DNA from: Alphaproteobacteria bacterium
GTDB lineage: Bacteria; Pseudomonadota; Alphaproteobacteria; UBA6615
Direction: 5' to 3'
Assembly (NCBI GenBank): GCA_011087645.1
Contig: JAALLF010000005.1
Coordinates: forward strand, 1 to 64,000
Length of the DNA: 64,000 bases
Positions 47,485 through 56,457 of this stretch are shown piece after piece. Numbering within the stretch: position 1 is the stretch's first letter; each line of letters opens with the position of its first letter. A program made the position numbers and the translations under genes. The notes below the pieces were generated by a model that was not told the DNA's origin, made no database searches, and saw only the letters and a program-made list of their open reading frames with translations.

Positions 47485-48048
47485 TTACGAGGCCGGCGCC
47501 ATCATCGGTTTCGGCAAGGCGCTATCGGCAATCAGCGGATAATCGCGACTGTTGAACAACTGATAGTGCCACCATTCCTTGCTGTAGAAATCCCAGCCTG
47601 CGGCGGACATCAGCCCCAGCAAGAACATGCGGTTGCGCTGCGCGGTAACAGAGACGCCGGCCGCGCCGTGATGCGATAAGGGAGTGAAGGCGTCGAAGGG
47701 CGTTCCCATATCGAGCAATTGGCCGGTGTCATCGCACAGATTTACGTCCACCGCGGCGCCCCGGCTATGGGGCGAGCCGCGGCGAGGGTCGGCCAGAAAA
47801 TCGGGATCGGGCGTGTGGTTCCATAAGACCCATTGGGCCTCGCTGGGCCGCAGCGCGTCGAAGATGCGCAACCGTAAGCCAAAACGCTGCGCCAGCTCGA
47901 CGGCGCGCGCCAGCTTCGCCGCCGCGTCGGTATTTAAGTAACAATGGGCGGCGGCATAGATCGGCAGGCCTGTGAAGTTGCGCTCGGTGGCGTAATACAG
48001 GTCGATGTCGACGTCATGGGAGTCGGGCGTAATTTCGACGATTGACAC
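47485..48048 (-). CDS. D-alanyl-D-alanine dipeptidase, VanX/DdpX-like
   Basis: Zinc dipeptidase of the M15 family, 187 residues. GSPHSRGAAVDVNLCD (about 90-105) gives the SxHxxGxAxD zinc motif and KEWWHYQLF (about 158) the catalytic ExxH. DALRPSEAQ is the conserved substrate arginine region. There are no vanH, vanA, vanR or vanS genes nearby, so a role in recycling D-Ala-D-Ala or L,D-peptides from peptidoglycan is more likely than glycopeptide resistance. Confidence 0.92.
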   Translation of the reverse strand: MSIVEITPDSHDVDIDLYYATERNFTGLPIYAAAHCYLNTDAAAKLARAVELAQRFGLRLRIFDALRPSEAQWVLWNHTPDPDFLADPRRGSPHSRGAAVDVNLCDDTGQLLDMGTPFDAFTPLSHHGAAGVSVTAQRNRMFLLGLMSAAGWDFYSKEWWHYQLFNSRDYPLIADSALPKPMMAPAS

Positions 48049-48176
48049 AGGCGCCGCCTCCCGCGCTGGCTATGCGTATTGGTCCGGCGATGGTAGATCG
48101 TGGCTGTGATTCGGCCAACCAGGTTAGGCTGGCGCGGATCGGCTAGCATGGATCGGGTGATGACCGAAAAATTTCA

Positions 48177-49388
48177 ATGACCGGGCCGGGACAGCCAACC
48201 ATTTTGGCGCTCGATGCCGCGGCCGGCGCGTGTTCCGCCGCGTTGTTCGTTGACGGCGCGGTGCAGCGCCGCGAGTGGCAAGCCATGGCGCGCGGTCACG
48301 CGCAAGCGCTTATGCCGATGGTCGCCGCGGTGATGGCCGGTCGCGACTATGCCGATCTTGATGCCATCGCCGTGACGGTTGGCCCGGGCGCTTATACCGG
48401 TCTACGGATCGGGCTGGCGACGGCGCGCGGCTTGGCGTTGGCCGCCCAACGGCCGGTGATTGGCGTGAGCAGTTTTAAAGCCGTTGCGCGTGGGGCGCGC
48501 GCCGCCGGAGCGCCAGTGATCCCTACCCTCGTTGTCCTGGAGACCAAGCGGGCGGATTTGTATGTCCAATCCTTCGACGCCGCACTTACGCCAACCAGCG
48601 AGCCCGCGTGTTTGACGCCAGAGGCGGTCGCGGCGACGTTTACCGAGTTATCGGCGGCGGACGCCACTGTCGTTTTGGTAGGTGACGCGGTGGCCCGGTT
48701 GCGCGACGTTCTGCCCGAGGATCATCGTGTCACCGCCGCCGCGGGAGACGGTTTGGCCGACGCCGCCATCGTTGCCGCGGAGGCCGCTGAAATATGGCTA
48801 ACCGATCCGGCCGCGCGTGATGCGCCGTTGCCGCGTCCATTATATCTGCGGCCGCCGGATGTCTCGCCGCCGACCGCCGACCGCCGACCGTCATCGATTG
48901 CCAGGACGTTCCGGGCCGTGATGCAAACGCTGCCGTTCAAGATCGAAGTCGCGGTGAATTCCGCGATACTTGCTCAAGCCCTTGCCGATATACACTTCGC
49001 CTGCTTTGCGCGATCGCCGCAAGAGACCTGGTCCGACGGCGCCATAGCAACACTGCTCAATACGCCGGGCACCGTCGGCGCCGTCGCACTGGATGGCGAT
49101 GGCGCGCCGGTCGGTTTTATTATCGGCCGCTCCATTGCCGATGAGGGCGAGGTACTGACCCTGTGCGTGTCTCCCGGCACGCGTCGTCAGGGTGTCGCCA
49201 CCGCCCTGATGGCAAAGCTGCGCGAGTTACTCGTGCCGCGGGAACGGATTTTGCTCGAAGTCGCGGTGACCAACCAGGCCGCGCGCGATCTTTACCAGCG
49301 CCTTGGATTTCGCCAGGTTGGACGCCGGCCAGGCTATTACCGGCGGGGGGGAAAGCGTGTCGATGCGCTAGTGCTGGCCAGTGACTAG
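48177..49388 (+). CDS. TsaB-RimI fusion protein
   Basis: A 403-residue natural fusion. Residues 1-235 are TsaB, the tRNA t6A partner of TsaD ([39 protein letters not shown], ending [15 protein letters not shown]). Residues 255-403 are a RimI-type GNAT acetyltransferase with the acetyl-CoA loop [15 protein letters not shown] (about 332) and the end [22 protein letters not shown]. The two are normally adjacent separate genes (tsaB, rimI). The whole stretch is one frame with a linker of about 20 residues ([10 protein letters not shown]) and no stop. MucR and fur follow. Confidence 0.93.
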   Translation: MTGPGQPTILALDAAAGACSAALFVDGAVQRREWQAMARGHAQALMPMVAAVMAGRDYADLDAIAVTVGPGAYTGLRIGLATARGLALAAQRPVIGVSSFKAVARGARAAGAPVIPTLVVLETKRADLYVQSFDAALTPTSEPACLTPEAVAATFTELSAADATVVLVGDAVARLRDVLPEDHRVTAAAGDGLADAAIVAAEAAEIWLTDPAARDAPLPRPLYLRPPDVSPPTADRRPSSIARTFRAVMQTLPFKIEVAVNSAILAQALADIHFACFARSPQETWSDGAIATLLNTPGTVGAVALDGDGAPVGFIIGRSIADEGEVLTLCVSPGTRRQGVATALMAKLRELLVPRERILLEVAVTNQAARDLYQRLGFRQVGRRPGYYRRGGKRVDALVLASD

Positions 49389-49475
49389 GGGCGAATACGT
49401 ATATAGCCTATTACTTAAATAACGTATGAAATACGCGATCGATTGTGAGTATTGATAAAAACACTAAATGGCCTG

Positions 49476-49506
49476 TTGAGAAGACCGGGCTGATATCCTA
49501 TATAAT
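49476..49506 (+). promoter_or_regulatory. Probable sigma-70 promoter of mucR
   Basis: TTGAGA (49476-49481), a 17-base spacer, then TATATA (49499-49504), overlapping TATAAT at 49501-49506. It lies 31 bases upstream of the mucR ATG inside an AT-rich stretch (49389-49536), which is the type of sequence that Ros/MucR proteins bind; autoregulation is possible. Confidence 0.6.
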
Positions 49507-49536
49507 TGGCTAAATGATTTTAATGAGGCTTACCGA

Positions 49537-49947
49537 ATGACTGACCAAAATAATTCTGCTGAATTGCTAAAACTCACGGCGGAAATAGTAGCTGCCCACG
49601 TCTCGAATAACACGTTGCCGGCGGCCGATTTGCCGCAGCTTATTTCTCAAGTCCATTCCAGCTTGTCGGACACCGGCAAAGCGGTCAGCACCGAGGAGCG
49701 TCCGGCGCCCGCAGTGTCGGTGAAAAAGTCGGTCATGCCTGATTACATCGTGTGCTTGGAAGACGGGAAGAAGCTGAAAATGCTGAAACGGCATTTGAAG
49801 ACATCTTACGACCTGACACCCGAGCAATATCGCGAACGGTGGGGGTTGCCGGCTGACTATCCGATGGTGGCGCCAAACTACGCCAAGCGGCGTAGCGCGC
49901 TGGCCAAAGAGATCGGGCTCGGCAAGCGCGGACGCGCCAGCAAATAG
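49537..49947 (+). CDS. mucR: Ros/MucR-family transcriptional regulator
   Basis: Prokaryotic zinc-finger-type regulator of 136 residues that binds AT-rich DNA, affecting exopolysaccharide, motility and cell-cycle genes in relatives. The DNA-binding core is CLEDGKKLKMLKRHLKTSYDLTPEQYRERWGLPADYPMVAPNYA (from about residue 72), read here in parts: the first Cys and the first His (KRHL) are kept, but the second His of the usual RHLxTHY motif is serine (RHLKTSY). This may make folding zinc-independent, as reported for some Mesorhizobium homologues. Confidence 0.93.
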   Translation: MTDQNNSAELLKLTAEIVAAHVSNNTLPAADLPQLISQVHSSLSDTGKAVSTEERPAPAVSVKKSVMPDYIVCLEDGKKLKMLKRHLKTSYDLTPEQYRERWGLPADYPMVAPNYAKRRSALAKEIGLGKRGRASK

Positions 49948-49949
49948 GC

Positions 49950-49994
49950 AGCCCTTAGGGGCTAGCCGGAATTTTTCGGCGACCGGTCGCCGAA
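49950..49994. promoter_or_regulatory. Hairpin and perfect 20-bp palindrome between mucR and fur
   Basis: AGCCC/GGGCT (49950-49954, 49959-49963) is a small hairpin just past the mucR stop with a T run 8 bases on, perhaps a weak terminator. TTCGGCGACC/GGTCGCCGAA (49975-49994) is a perfect palindrome with no spacer, flanked by two copies of GGAATTT. A -10-like TATATT lies at 50010-50015, so the palindrome covers the likely -35 region of fur and could be an operator. Confidence 0.5.
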
Positions 49995-50092
49995 CCGCGG
50001 AATTTGCATTATATTAGCGCTCGACGTGCGTTGTTCGTCTGGCCGTGACGCTGGATTCTGGCGGCACGGCGCGGTTCAATGTGAGGAGGGAC

Positions 50093-50533
50093 ATGCAGTC
50101 GCGTATCGAGCAGATATGCACCGATAAAGGTCTCAAAATGACCGACCAGCGCCGCACAATCGCGCAGGTTTTGTCGGAAAGCATTGATCACCCCGATGTC
50201 GATCTGGTCTATCAGCGGGCGACGGCGCTTGACCCACGCATATCGATCGCAACTGTCTATCGGACGGTTCGGCTGTTCGAAGAGGCGAATATTCTGGAAA
50301 AGCACGATTTCGGCGATGGCCGGGCGCGCTACGAGGAAGCCTCCGGCGACCATCACGATCATCTCATCAACATCAAAACCGGCGAAGTGATCGAGTTTTA
50401 TAACCGTGAGATTGAGGTATTGAAGGAAAAAATAGCCAAGGAGCTCGGCTACGAATTAGTCGACCATCGCCTGGAGTTGTACGCGACGCCCGCCACGACT
50501 GAAAAGCAGGGCGATGATTCCGACGACGGCTAG
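50093..50533 (+). CDS. fur: Fur/Mur-family metalloregulator
   Basis: Iron- or manganese-responsive repressor, 146 residues. The winged helix has SIATVYRTVRLFEEANILEKHDF (about 58-80) and the metal-binding region DHHDHLINIKTGEVIEF. The CxxC pair of classical Fur is absent (NIKT in its place), as in alphaproteobacterial Mur/Fur proteins, so manganese may be the ligand in vivo. I chose the ATG at 50093, preceded by GAGGAGG; a longer frame from 50045 is unlikely. Confidence 0.93.
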   Translation: MQSRIEQICTDKGLKMTDQRRTIAQVLSESIDHPDVDLVYQRATALDPRISIATVYRTVRLFEEANILEKHDFGDGRARYEEASGDHHDHLINIKTGEVIEFYNREIEVLKEKIAKELGYELVDHRLELYATPATTEKQGDDSDDG

Positions 50534-50599
50534 GACCCGCCTTCGTGAGCCTCGGATGGGGCGCCCGCAAGACCGAACACCGCAGCGTCGTTTGATCCT

Positions 50600-51463
50600 A
50601 TGACAGATGTGAACGCGCCCCTAACGCCCGAGGTGTCCAATATAGATGACGCTCTGGCCGCCCTGCAGAGCGGTAATCTGTCTTTGAGCCTGGCCAAGAC
50701 CGCGGCCGATATCGATGCCGCCCAGGCCCTGCGTTATCGGGTGTTCTATGAGGAAATGGCGGCCAAGCCGTCGGCCGAGGCGGCCCGTTTAAAACGAGAC
50801 ATCGATCGGTTCGACGCGGTTTGCGACCATCTTCTGGTGAGCGACCGAACGATCGGCGAAGGTCCTGCGGGTGTGGTGGCGACCTATCGTCTGTTGCGCG
50901 GCTCGGTCGCGACAGAACATGGTCGTTTTTACACGTCGGGCGAATACGACATCGCCAACCTCTATGGGTTCCCGGGCGAAATGCTCGAGCTTGGGCGATC
51001 GTGCGTCGAAGCCGCAAGCCGGGATCGGCCGACCATGCAATTATTGTGGCGCGGCATTGCGGCCTACGTCTTCCATCACGATATATCGCTGATGTTCGGG
51101 TGCGGCAGTCTACATGGCACGGACCCTGCGGCGTTAGCGCTGCCGCTGAGCTATCTCTACCATTTCCATTTGGCGCCACCGGCCTTGCGCACCAAGGCGC
51201 TGCCAGAACTCTATGTCGATATGAATTTCCTGGCTCTCGAGGAGATCGATCCGAAGAAGGCGCTGGCGAGTTTGCCGCCGCTGGTAAAGGGCTATTTACG
51301 CCTGGGCGGTTTTGTTGGGGATGGGGCGGTCGTCGACGAACAATTCAACACGACCGATGTCTGCGTAGTGGTGAAGACCGATCTTGTGACCGAGAAATAC
51401 TACCGCCACTATAGCCGCACATCGACAGAGGCCGGGGCCGGGCCCGCGGCGGAAACAGACTAA
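50600..51463 (+). CDS. olsB: Ornithine/acyl-ACP N-acyltransferase-like GNAT (OlsB)
   Basis: Probable first enzyme of ornithine-lipid synthesis, transferring a 3-hydroxyacyl group from ACP to ornithine. The 287 residues show the autoinducer-synthase-like GNAT core: DAAQALRYRVFYEEM, DHLLVSD, VATYRLLRG, ELGRSCVEA and MFGCGSLHGTDP. The acyltransferase downstream fits OlsA. Ornithine lipids are often made under phosphate limitation, but no Pho box precedes this gene. Confidence 0.85.
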   Translation: MTDVNAPLTPEVSNIDDALAALQSGNLSLSLAKTAADIDAAQALRYRVFYEEMAAKPSAEAARLKRDIDRFDAVCDHLLVSDRTIGEGPAGVVATYRLLRGSVATEHGRFYTSGEYDIANLYGFPGEMLELGRSCVEAASRDRPTMQLLWRGIAAYVFHHDISLMFGCGSLHGTDPAALALPLSYLYHFHLAPPALRTKALPELYVDMNFLALEEIDPKKALASLPPLVKGYLRLGGFVGDGAVVDEQFNTTDVCVVVKTDLVTEKYYRHYSRTSTEAGAGPAAETD

Positions 51464-51478
51464 AGGTCGCTTGCGATC

Positions 51479-52450
51479 ATGGCGCAACCGATAGCCGCAA
51501 CCGCGAGCAGTTCGCAGCTTACCGCCTTCGTTCGAGCGTTCTTGTACATTACCCTGACGCTGGTGCTGATACCGGTGCAGGTGGTGGCCGTGCTGTTGCG
51601 CCTGCCGCTCTCTAAGCGCCTGCCGATGTGGTACCACCGGGTGTGCTGTCGGATCCTGGGTATTCGCCTCGAAGTTTTCGGCCGCCGGTCGCGCGCCCGC
51701 CCGACGCTGTTTGTGGCGAACCACGCCTCTTATCTGGATATTGCGATCTACGGTGCGCTGATCCCAGGTTCTTTCGTCGCCAAGTCGGAGGTCGCCAAGT
51801 GGCCGCTGTTCGGCATGCTGGCCAAATTGCAGAATTCGGTTTTTGTCGATCGTCGGGTCCGCACGTCTCACCTGCAAGCCAGCGAGATTGGTCGTCGCCT
51901 GGAGGCTCGCGACAGCATGATTTTATTTCCCGAAGGCACCAGCGACGATGGCAATAAGGTGCGCCCCTTTAAAAGCGCGCTCTTCGCGGTGGCGGAAATG
52001 AAACCGAGGGGCGAGCCCTTGGTGGTGCAGCCCGTATCGCTCACCTATTCGCGTCTCGACGGCATCCCCATCGGGCGCCACCTACGTCCCTTCTTCGCCT
52101 GGTATGGCGACATGGATCTTATTCCCCATGCCCGCCGTCTGATCGGTTTGGGCCGCCTGACCGTGACCGTCAGTTTCCACGAACCGGTGACCCTCGAGGA
52201 ATTCGCCACGCGCAAGGAGTTGGCGGCTCATTGCTATGAGACGGTCTCGCGCGGCCACGCCGACGCCTTGGCCGGACGGCTGCAACCGCAGGTCGGATCG
52301 GCCGGGCGCTGGGACTGGATCCGTTGGCGCCCGCGGCCGCGGTTGCGCGATTTGCGGGGCCGCCGCCGAGCGCCCGGCATCGTCGCCGGCATCGCTGCAC
52401 GTCCCAAACTCCGCCGCCGTCGTCTTGACTCCCGCCGGACGAAAGCTTAG
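51479..52450 (+). CDS. 1-acyl-glycerol-3-phosphate/lyso-ornithine-lipid acyltransferase (OlsA/PlsC-like)
   Basis: Membrane acyltransferase of 323 residues with an N-terminal hydrophobic segment (about 18-42). FVANHASYLDIAIYG (about 76-90) contains the HxxxxD catalytic motif and FPEGTSDDGNKVRPFK (about 158) the substrate motif. The tail is arginine-rich. It is 15 bases after olsB, which supports the O-acylation step of ornithine-lipid synthesis; a PlsC role cannot be excluded. Confidence 0.87.
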   Translation: MAQPIAATASSSQLTAFVRAFLYITLTLVLIPVQVVAVLLRLPLSKRLPMWYHRVCCRILGIRLEVFGRRSRARPTLFVANHASYLDIAIYGALIPGSFVAKSEVAKWPLFGMLAKLQNSVFVDRRVRTSHLQASEIGRRLEARDSMILFPEGTSDDGNKVRPFKSALFAVAEMKPRGEPLVVQPVSLTYSRLDGIPIGRHLRPFFAWYGDMDLIPHARRLIGLGRLTVTVSFHEPVTLEEFATRKELAAHCYETVSRGHADALAGRLQPQVGSAGRWDWIRWRPRPRLRDLRGRRRAPGIVAGIAARPKLRRRRLDSRRTKA

Positions 52451-52546
52451 GTGTGATTTTGATATGAATTACAGGCGCTTGGCGACAAACTTGGCAAAAT
52501 ACTCTGTTCGGTTTCGAAACCTAACTTGGCGATCGGCATAACGCGC

Positions 52547-53968
52547 GTGGCCAAGAAACTCTTCATCAAGACCTATGGCTGCCAGATGAACAGCTATGAC
52601 TCCGCCCGCATGGCGGATGTCTTGGCGCCGCTCGGCTATGTCTCGAGCGAAACGCCCGATGGGGCGGATATGGTTATCTTGAACACCTGCCATATTCGCG
52701 AGAAGGCGAGCGAGAAAGTGTATTCCGAGCTCGGCCGGTTGCGGCATCTCAAGGAGAACCGCAGCGCCTCGGACGCGGGTATGGTGATCGCCGTCGCCGG
52801 TTGCGTCGCGCAAGCCGAAGGTGAGGAAATTCTCCGCCGGGCGCCCTATGTCGATATCGTTCTGGGTCCGCAGACCTATCATCGGCTGCCAGAAATGGTG
52901 GCCCGCGCGACCCGCGCCGCGGATGGTGTCGGCGGCGCTGCCGGTCACGGACGCGGCGTCCTCGATACGGAATTTCCAGTCTCTAATAAGTTCGATCATT
53001 TGCCCGGCGAAAGCGCGCCGCAGGGCGTATCGGCGTTCTTGTCGGTGCAAGAAGGCTGCGACAAATTCTGCACCTTCTGCGTCGTCCCCTATACGCGCGG
53101 CGCCGAATTCTCGCGCCCCGTCGATCAGGTGCTGGCCGAGGCGCGACGCTTGGTGGATCAGGGCGCCCGCGAAATCACGCTACTCGGGCAAAACGTCAAC
53201 GCCTATCACGGTTTGGATGAGCGCGACGGCGAAGTCGGTCTCGGCCGGCTGATGGAGCGTCTGTCGGACATCGAGGGCCTGGCGCGTCTGCGCTACACGA
53301 CCAGCCATCCCCGCGATATGGATGACGAACTGATCGCCGCCCACGGTGCGTTGGACGCGGTGATGCCCTATCTGCATCTGCCCGTTCAGTCGGGCAGCGA
53401 CCGGGTGCTGGCGGCCATGAACCGCCGCCACACCGCGCAAAGCTATCGCGACACCATCGCGGCCCTGCGCCAGGCGCGGCCCGACATCGCGTTGAGTTCC
53501 GATTTCATCGTCGGCTTTCCCGGCGAAACAGACACCGATTTCGAGGCCACCTTGGACCTCATTCGCGACGTTGAATTCGCGCAAGCCTATTCGTTTAAAT
53601 ATAGCGTTCGGCCGGGCACCCCGGCCGGCACCCTGGACGATCAGGTGCCCGAGCCGGCCAAAGACGAGCGCTTGGCGGTCTTGCAGGGACTGCTGCGTGA
53701 TCAGCAAAATGCCTTCAATGCCGCGTCGGTGGGGCAAACCATGACGGTTCTGTTTGAGCGCGCGGGCCGGCACGCCGACCAGCTGGTGGGCCGTAGCCCT
53801 TATAATCAGGCGGTTCACGTCGCCGCGCCGAACGACCGGATAGGATCTCTCGCCGATGTCAGAATTGATTCATGTTTGGCGCATAGTCTAGGGGGCGTGC
53901 TTACGGAAAACCCTGGGTTTGCGCTCGAGGGACCTGCGATAGAGGTAGCGGAAGGGGTAGGCGTTTGA
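52547..53968 (+). CDS. miaB: tRNA-2-methylthio-N6-dimethylallyladenosine synthase MiaB
   Basis: Radical-SAM methylthiotransferase acting on A37 of tRNAs, 473 residues. The N-terminal UPF0004 domain has the three cluster cysteines (YGCQMN, NTCHIRE, AGCVAQ); the radical-[15 protein letters not shown] (about 170) binds the second 4Fe-4S cluster; a TRAM domain ends the protein. The start is likely GTG at 52547 ([15 protein letters not shown]); a TTG at 52526 is possible. The stop forms a TTGA overlap with phoH. Confidence 0.96.
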   Translation: MAKKLFIKTYGCQMNSYDSARMADVLAPLGYVSSETPDGADMVILNTCHIREKASEKVYSELGRLRHLKENRSASDAGMVIAVAGCVAQAEGEEILRRAPYVDIVLGPQTYHRLPEMVARATRAADGVGGAAGHGRGVLDTEFPVSNKFDHLPGESAPQGVSAFLSVQEGCDKFCTFCVVPYTRGAEFSRPVDQVLAEARRLVDQGAREITLLGQNVNAYHGLDERDGEVGLGRLMERLSDIEGLARLRYTTSHPRDMDDELIAAHGALDAVMPYLHLPVQSGSDRVLAAMNRRHTAQSYRDTIAALRQARPDIALSSDFIVGFPGETDTDFEATLDLIRDVEFAQAYSFKYSVRPGTPAGTLDDQVPEPAKDERLAVLQGLLRDQQNAFNAASVGQTMTVLFERAGRHADQLVGRSPYNQAVHVAAPNDRIGSLADVRIDSCLAHSLGGVLTENPGFALEGPAIEVAEGVGV

Positions 53969-54948
53969 GTTCCTCTGAGGCCGTCCGCGAGGCGCCGGGC
54001 CGAATTCAGTTCGACGACAACAGCCTATTGCCGGCGTTGTTTGGCGACCATGACCAACATCTCTTGCAGATCGAACAGCTGCTCGATGTGAAACTGCGCT
54101 ATCGCGGCAACCAGCTAGATATTTCGGGCCCGTCGGGCGCGCGCGATGTCGCCGACCGGGCGATATCCTCGCTGTACGAACGACTGAAGTCCGGCCTCGA
54201 AGTCGGCCCCGGCGACGTGCAAGCGGCTGTGCGCATGTCCGATGGCGATAGCGATTTGGGCGACGATGTCTCTTTGCGTACCCGCAAACGCACGATCACG
54301 CCGCGCTCGCCGATGCAGGCCGAATATGTCCGCGCTCTCGACCAGTCCGATCTGGTTTTTGGCCTGGGGCCGGCGGGCACCGGCAAGACCTATCTGGCCG
54401 TCGCGGTCGCGGTGACACATTTGCTGCAGGGCAAGGTCGATCGCATAATATTATCGCGCCCGGCGGTCGAGGCCGGTGAGCGCCTGGGCTATTTGCCGGG
54501 CGATCTGCAGGACAAGATCGACCCCTATCTGCGCCCGCTCTATGATGCGCTGCACGATATGCTGCCGGGCGAACAGGTTACCCGCCGCATGGCTAACGGC
54601 GAGATCGAAGTCGCCCCGTTGGCGTTCATGCGCGGCCGCACCTTGAGCCATGCCTTTGTCATACTCGATGAGGCGCAAAATACGTCTGCCATGCAGATGA
54701 AGATGTTCTTGACCCGCCTGGGCGAAGGTTCGCGCATGGCGGTTACCGGTGATATGAGTCAGATCGACCTACCCTCGGGAACGCGGTCGGGCTTGGGCGA
54801 CGCGCTTGACGTCCTCGAAGGCGTTCCCGGTGTGAGCACGGTAAATTTCACCCACGCCGACGTCGTCCGCCACTCGTTGGTGATGCGCATCGTGCGCGCC
54901 TATGAAGCGCGCGACGCCCAGAAAAAGGCAGCCGATACAAGCCGTTGA
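53965..54948 (+). CDS. ybeZ: PhoH-like ATPase (YbeZ)
   Basis: P-loop ATPase of 327 residues. An N-terminal KH-like region precedes Walker [14 protein letters not shown] (about 132-144) and Walker [14 protein letters not shown]. Despite the PhoH name, this is the YbeZ type that partners with the YbeY RNase in rRNA processing, and ybeY follows directly. It starts with TTG in a TTGA overlap with miaB, with the strong site GGAAGGGG 6 bases upstream. Confidence 0.95.
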   Translation: MSSSEAVREAPGRIQFDDNSLLPALFGDHDQHLLQIEQLLDVKLRYRGNQLDISGPSGARDVADRAISSLYERLKSGLEVGPGDVQAAVRMSDGDSDLGDDVSLRTRKRTITPRSPMQAEYVRALDQSDLVFGLGPAGTGKTYLAVAVAVTHLLQGKVDRIILSRPAVEAGERLGYLPGDLQDKIDPYLRPLYDALHDMLPGEQVTRRMANGEIEVAPLAFMRGRTLSHAFVILDEAQNTSAMQMKMFLTRLGEGSRMAVTGDMSQIDLPSGTRSGLGDALDVLEGVPGVSTVNFTHADVVRHSLVMRIVRAYEARDAQKKAADTSR

Positions 54949-55499
54949 CCTTACCGTCTTCCCGCGCAATCGATACCATCTCCGTCGACGTTACGGCGGA
55001 GGGTTGGCGCGTGGACCTTCCGGGCGAAGCGCTGGAGCAGGCGATCGTTGTGGCTGCCGCCCGCGCGGCGTTGGCAAGCGCCGGCCCGTCTGAACCGGTC
55101 GAGATCGGCGTGCGGCTGACCAACGATAGCGAAATGCAGACGCTCAATAAAACCTATCGTGGGCGCGACACGGCGACCAATGTATTATCCTTTGCGCTAT
55201 CCGAAGGCGGCGCCTCCCAAACCCACGAGACGCCGCCGCCGGAAGAGACGCCGGCGCTATTGGGAGACGTTGTGGTCGCTTATGAAACCTGCGCCCGTGA
55301 GGCTGCGGATCAGTCCAAGCCATTGGCCAATCATCTGCGCCACATGGTGGTGCACGGCGTGCTGCATTTGCTGGGCTACGATCATGAAATCGATGACGAA
55401 GCGACAGCGATGGAACAGCTTGAGCGCGATATCTTGGGGAAAATGGGCGTTCCCGATCCTTACGCCCACGCAACAGTGCTGCAGGAGACACACGACTAA
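54945..55499 (+). CDS. ybeY: rRNA maturation endoribonuclease YbeY
   Basis: Zinc-dependent single-strand endoribonuclease for 16S rRNA 3'-end maturation, 184 residues. Zinc ligands are in HGVLHLLGYDHEID (about 132-145); YRGRDTATNVLSFAL is the other family block. It begins with TTG in a TTGA overlap with ybeZ; no closer ATG exists before the core. The corC gene starts on the base after its stop. Confidence 0.95.
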   Translation: MTLPSSRAIDTISVDVTAEGWRVDLPGEALEQAIVVAAARAALASAGPSEPVEIGVRLTNDSEMQTLNKTYRGRDTATNVLSFALSEGGASQTHETPPPEETPALLGDVVVAYETCAREAADQSKPLANHLRHMVVHGVLHLLGYDHEIDDEATAMEQLERDILGKMGVPDPYAHATVLQETHD

Positions 55500-56408
55500 A
55501 TGGCAGACCTTTCTCGAACTGGGAAAATGAGCGAACGCGGCGATAAATCAGAGGGCGGCGGGACGAAGAAGTCTATCGGCGGGTGGCTGCGGTCCCTCGT
55601 CCCCAACCGAAACGGCGAAGGCACCGTCCGCGAGGTCATCGAAGAGTTGATCGAAGATGTCGACGACGAGGATTCGACCCAGATCGGCACCGATGAAGGG
55701 GCGCTGATCGTCAATATCCTAAAATTGCACGAACTCACGGCCGAAGACGTTATGGTGCCGCGCGCCGATATTATTGCCGCCGACATCGACAGCCGCCTCG
55801 ACGAGCTGGTCAATGTCATGACCGAGGATGCCCATTCGCGGCTGCCGGTCTATAGCGAACAGCTCGATAACGTCGCCGGTTTCGTTCACATCAAGGACGT
55901 TCTGGTGGCGGTGCGCAGCGACCGTCCGGTGGCGGTTAAGGACATGGTGCGCGACATCCTGTTCGCCGCGCCGTCGATCCGGGTGCTCGATCTGCTGCTC
56001 GAAATGCGCGCGCGCCGCACCCATATGGCGATCGTCGTCGATGAATTTGGCGGGGTCGATGGGCTGGTGACGATCGAGGATCTGGTCGAGGAAATCGTCG
56101 GCGAAATCGAAGACGAGCACGATACGGAGGGCCCCTCGGTTATTCGCCGGCCCGACGGCAGCATTCTGGCCGATGCCCGGACCGAAATCGAAGAGCTGGA
56201 GAAGATCGTCGGCGCATTCGCCACCGATGAAGAGCACGAGGAAATCGATACTTTGGGCGGCATCGTATTCAGCCTGATCGACCGGGTGCCGCGGCGCAAT
56301 GAGGTTGTCGCCCATCCCTCGGGGCTGGAGTTCCAAGTCGTTGATGCGGATTCGCGCCGCGTTAAAAGGCTGTGCGTGCGCGATCTGCGGCCAACTGACG
56401 ATGAATGA
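55500..56408 (+). CDS. CBS-domain protein of the CorC/HlyC family
   Basis: Soluble CorC-type protein of 302 residues: two CBS domains (VMVPRADIIAADIDSRLDELV about 80-140; MRARRTHMAIVVDEFGGVDGLVTIEDLVEEIVGEI about 160-205) and a C-terminal CorC_HlyC domain. It has no DUF21 membrane domain. It is linked to magnesium/cobalt efflux in enterobacteria; the exact role here is inferred. The neighbours ybeZ, ybeY and lnt form a conserved cluster with it. Confidence 0.92.
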   Translation: MADLSRTGKMSERGDKSEGGGTKKSIGGWLRSLVPNRNGEGTVREVIEELIEDVDDEDSTQIGTDEGALIVNILKLHELTAEDVMVPRADIIAADIDSRLDELVNVMTEDAHSRLPVYSEQLDNVAGFVHIKDVLVAVRSDRPVAVKDMVRDILFAAPSIRVLDLLLEMRARRTHMAIVVDEFGGVDGLVTIEDLVEEIVGEIEDEHDTEGPSVIRRPDGSILADARTEIEELEKIVGAFATDEEHEEIDTLGGIVFSLIDRVPRRNEVVAHPSGLEFQVVDADSRRVKRLCVRDLRPTDDE

Positions 56409-56457
56409 CGAATTGTTTACCGATGGGGCCGGACAGCCAGGTTAAAGAACGGCGGCG

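Noticed and set aside
47485..48048. Glycopeptide resistance locus around the VanX-like gene
   Set aside because: No ligase, dehydrogenase or two-component genes of the van type are nearby; VanX homologues are common in Gram-negative chromosomes.
50534..50599. Pho box in front of olsB, expected because ornithine lipids rise in phosphate limitation
   Set aside because: No CTGTCAT-like repeat is present in the short gap between fur and olsB.
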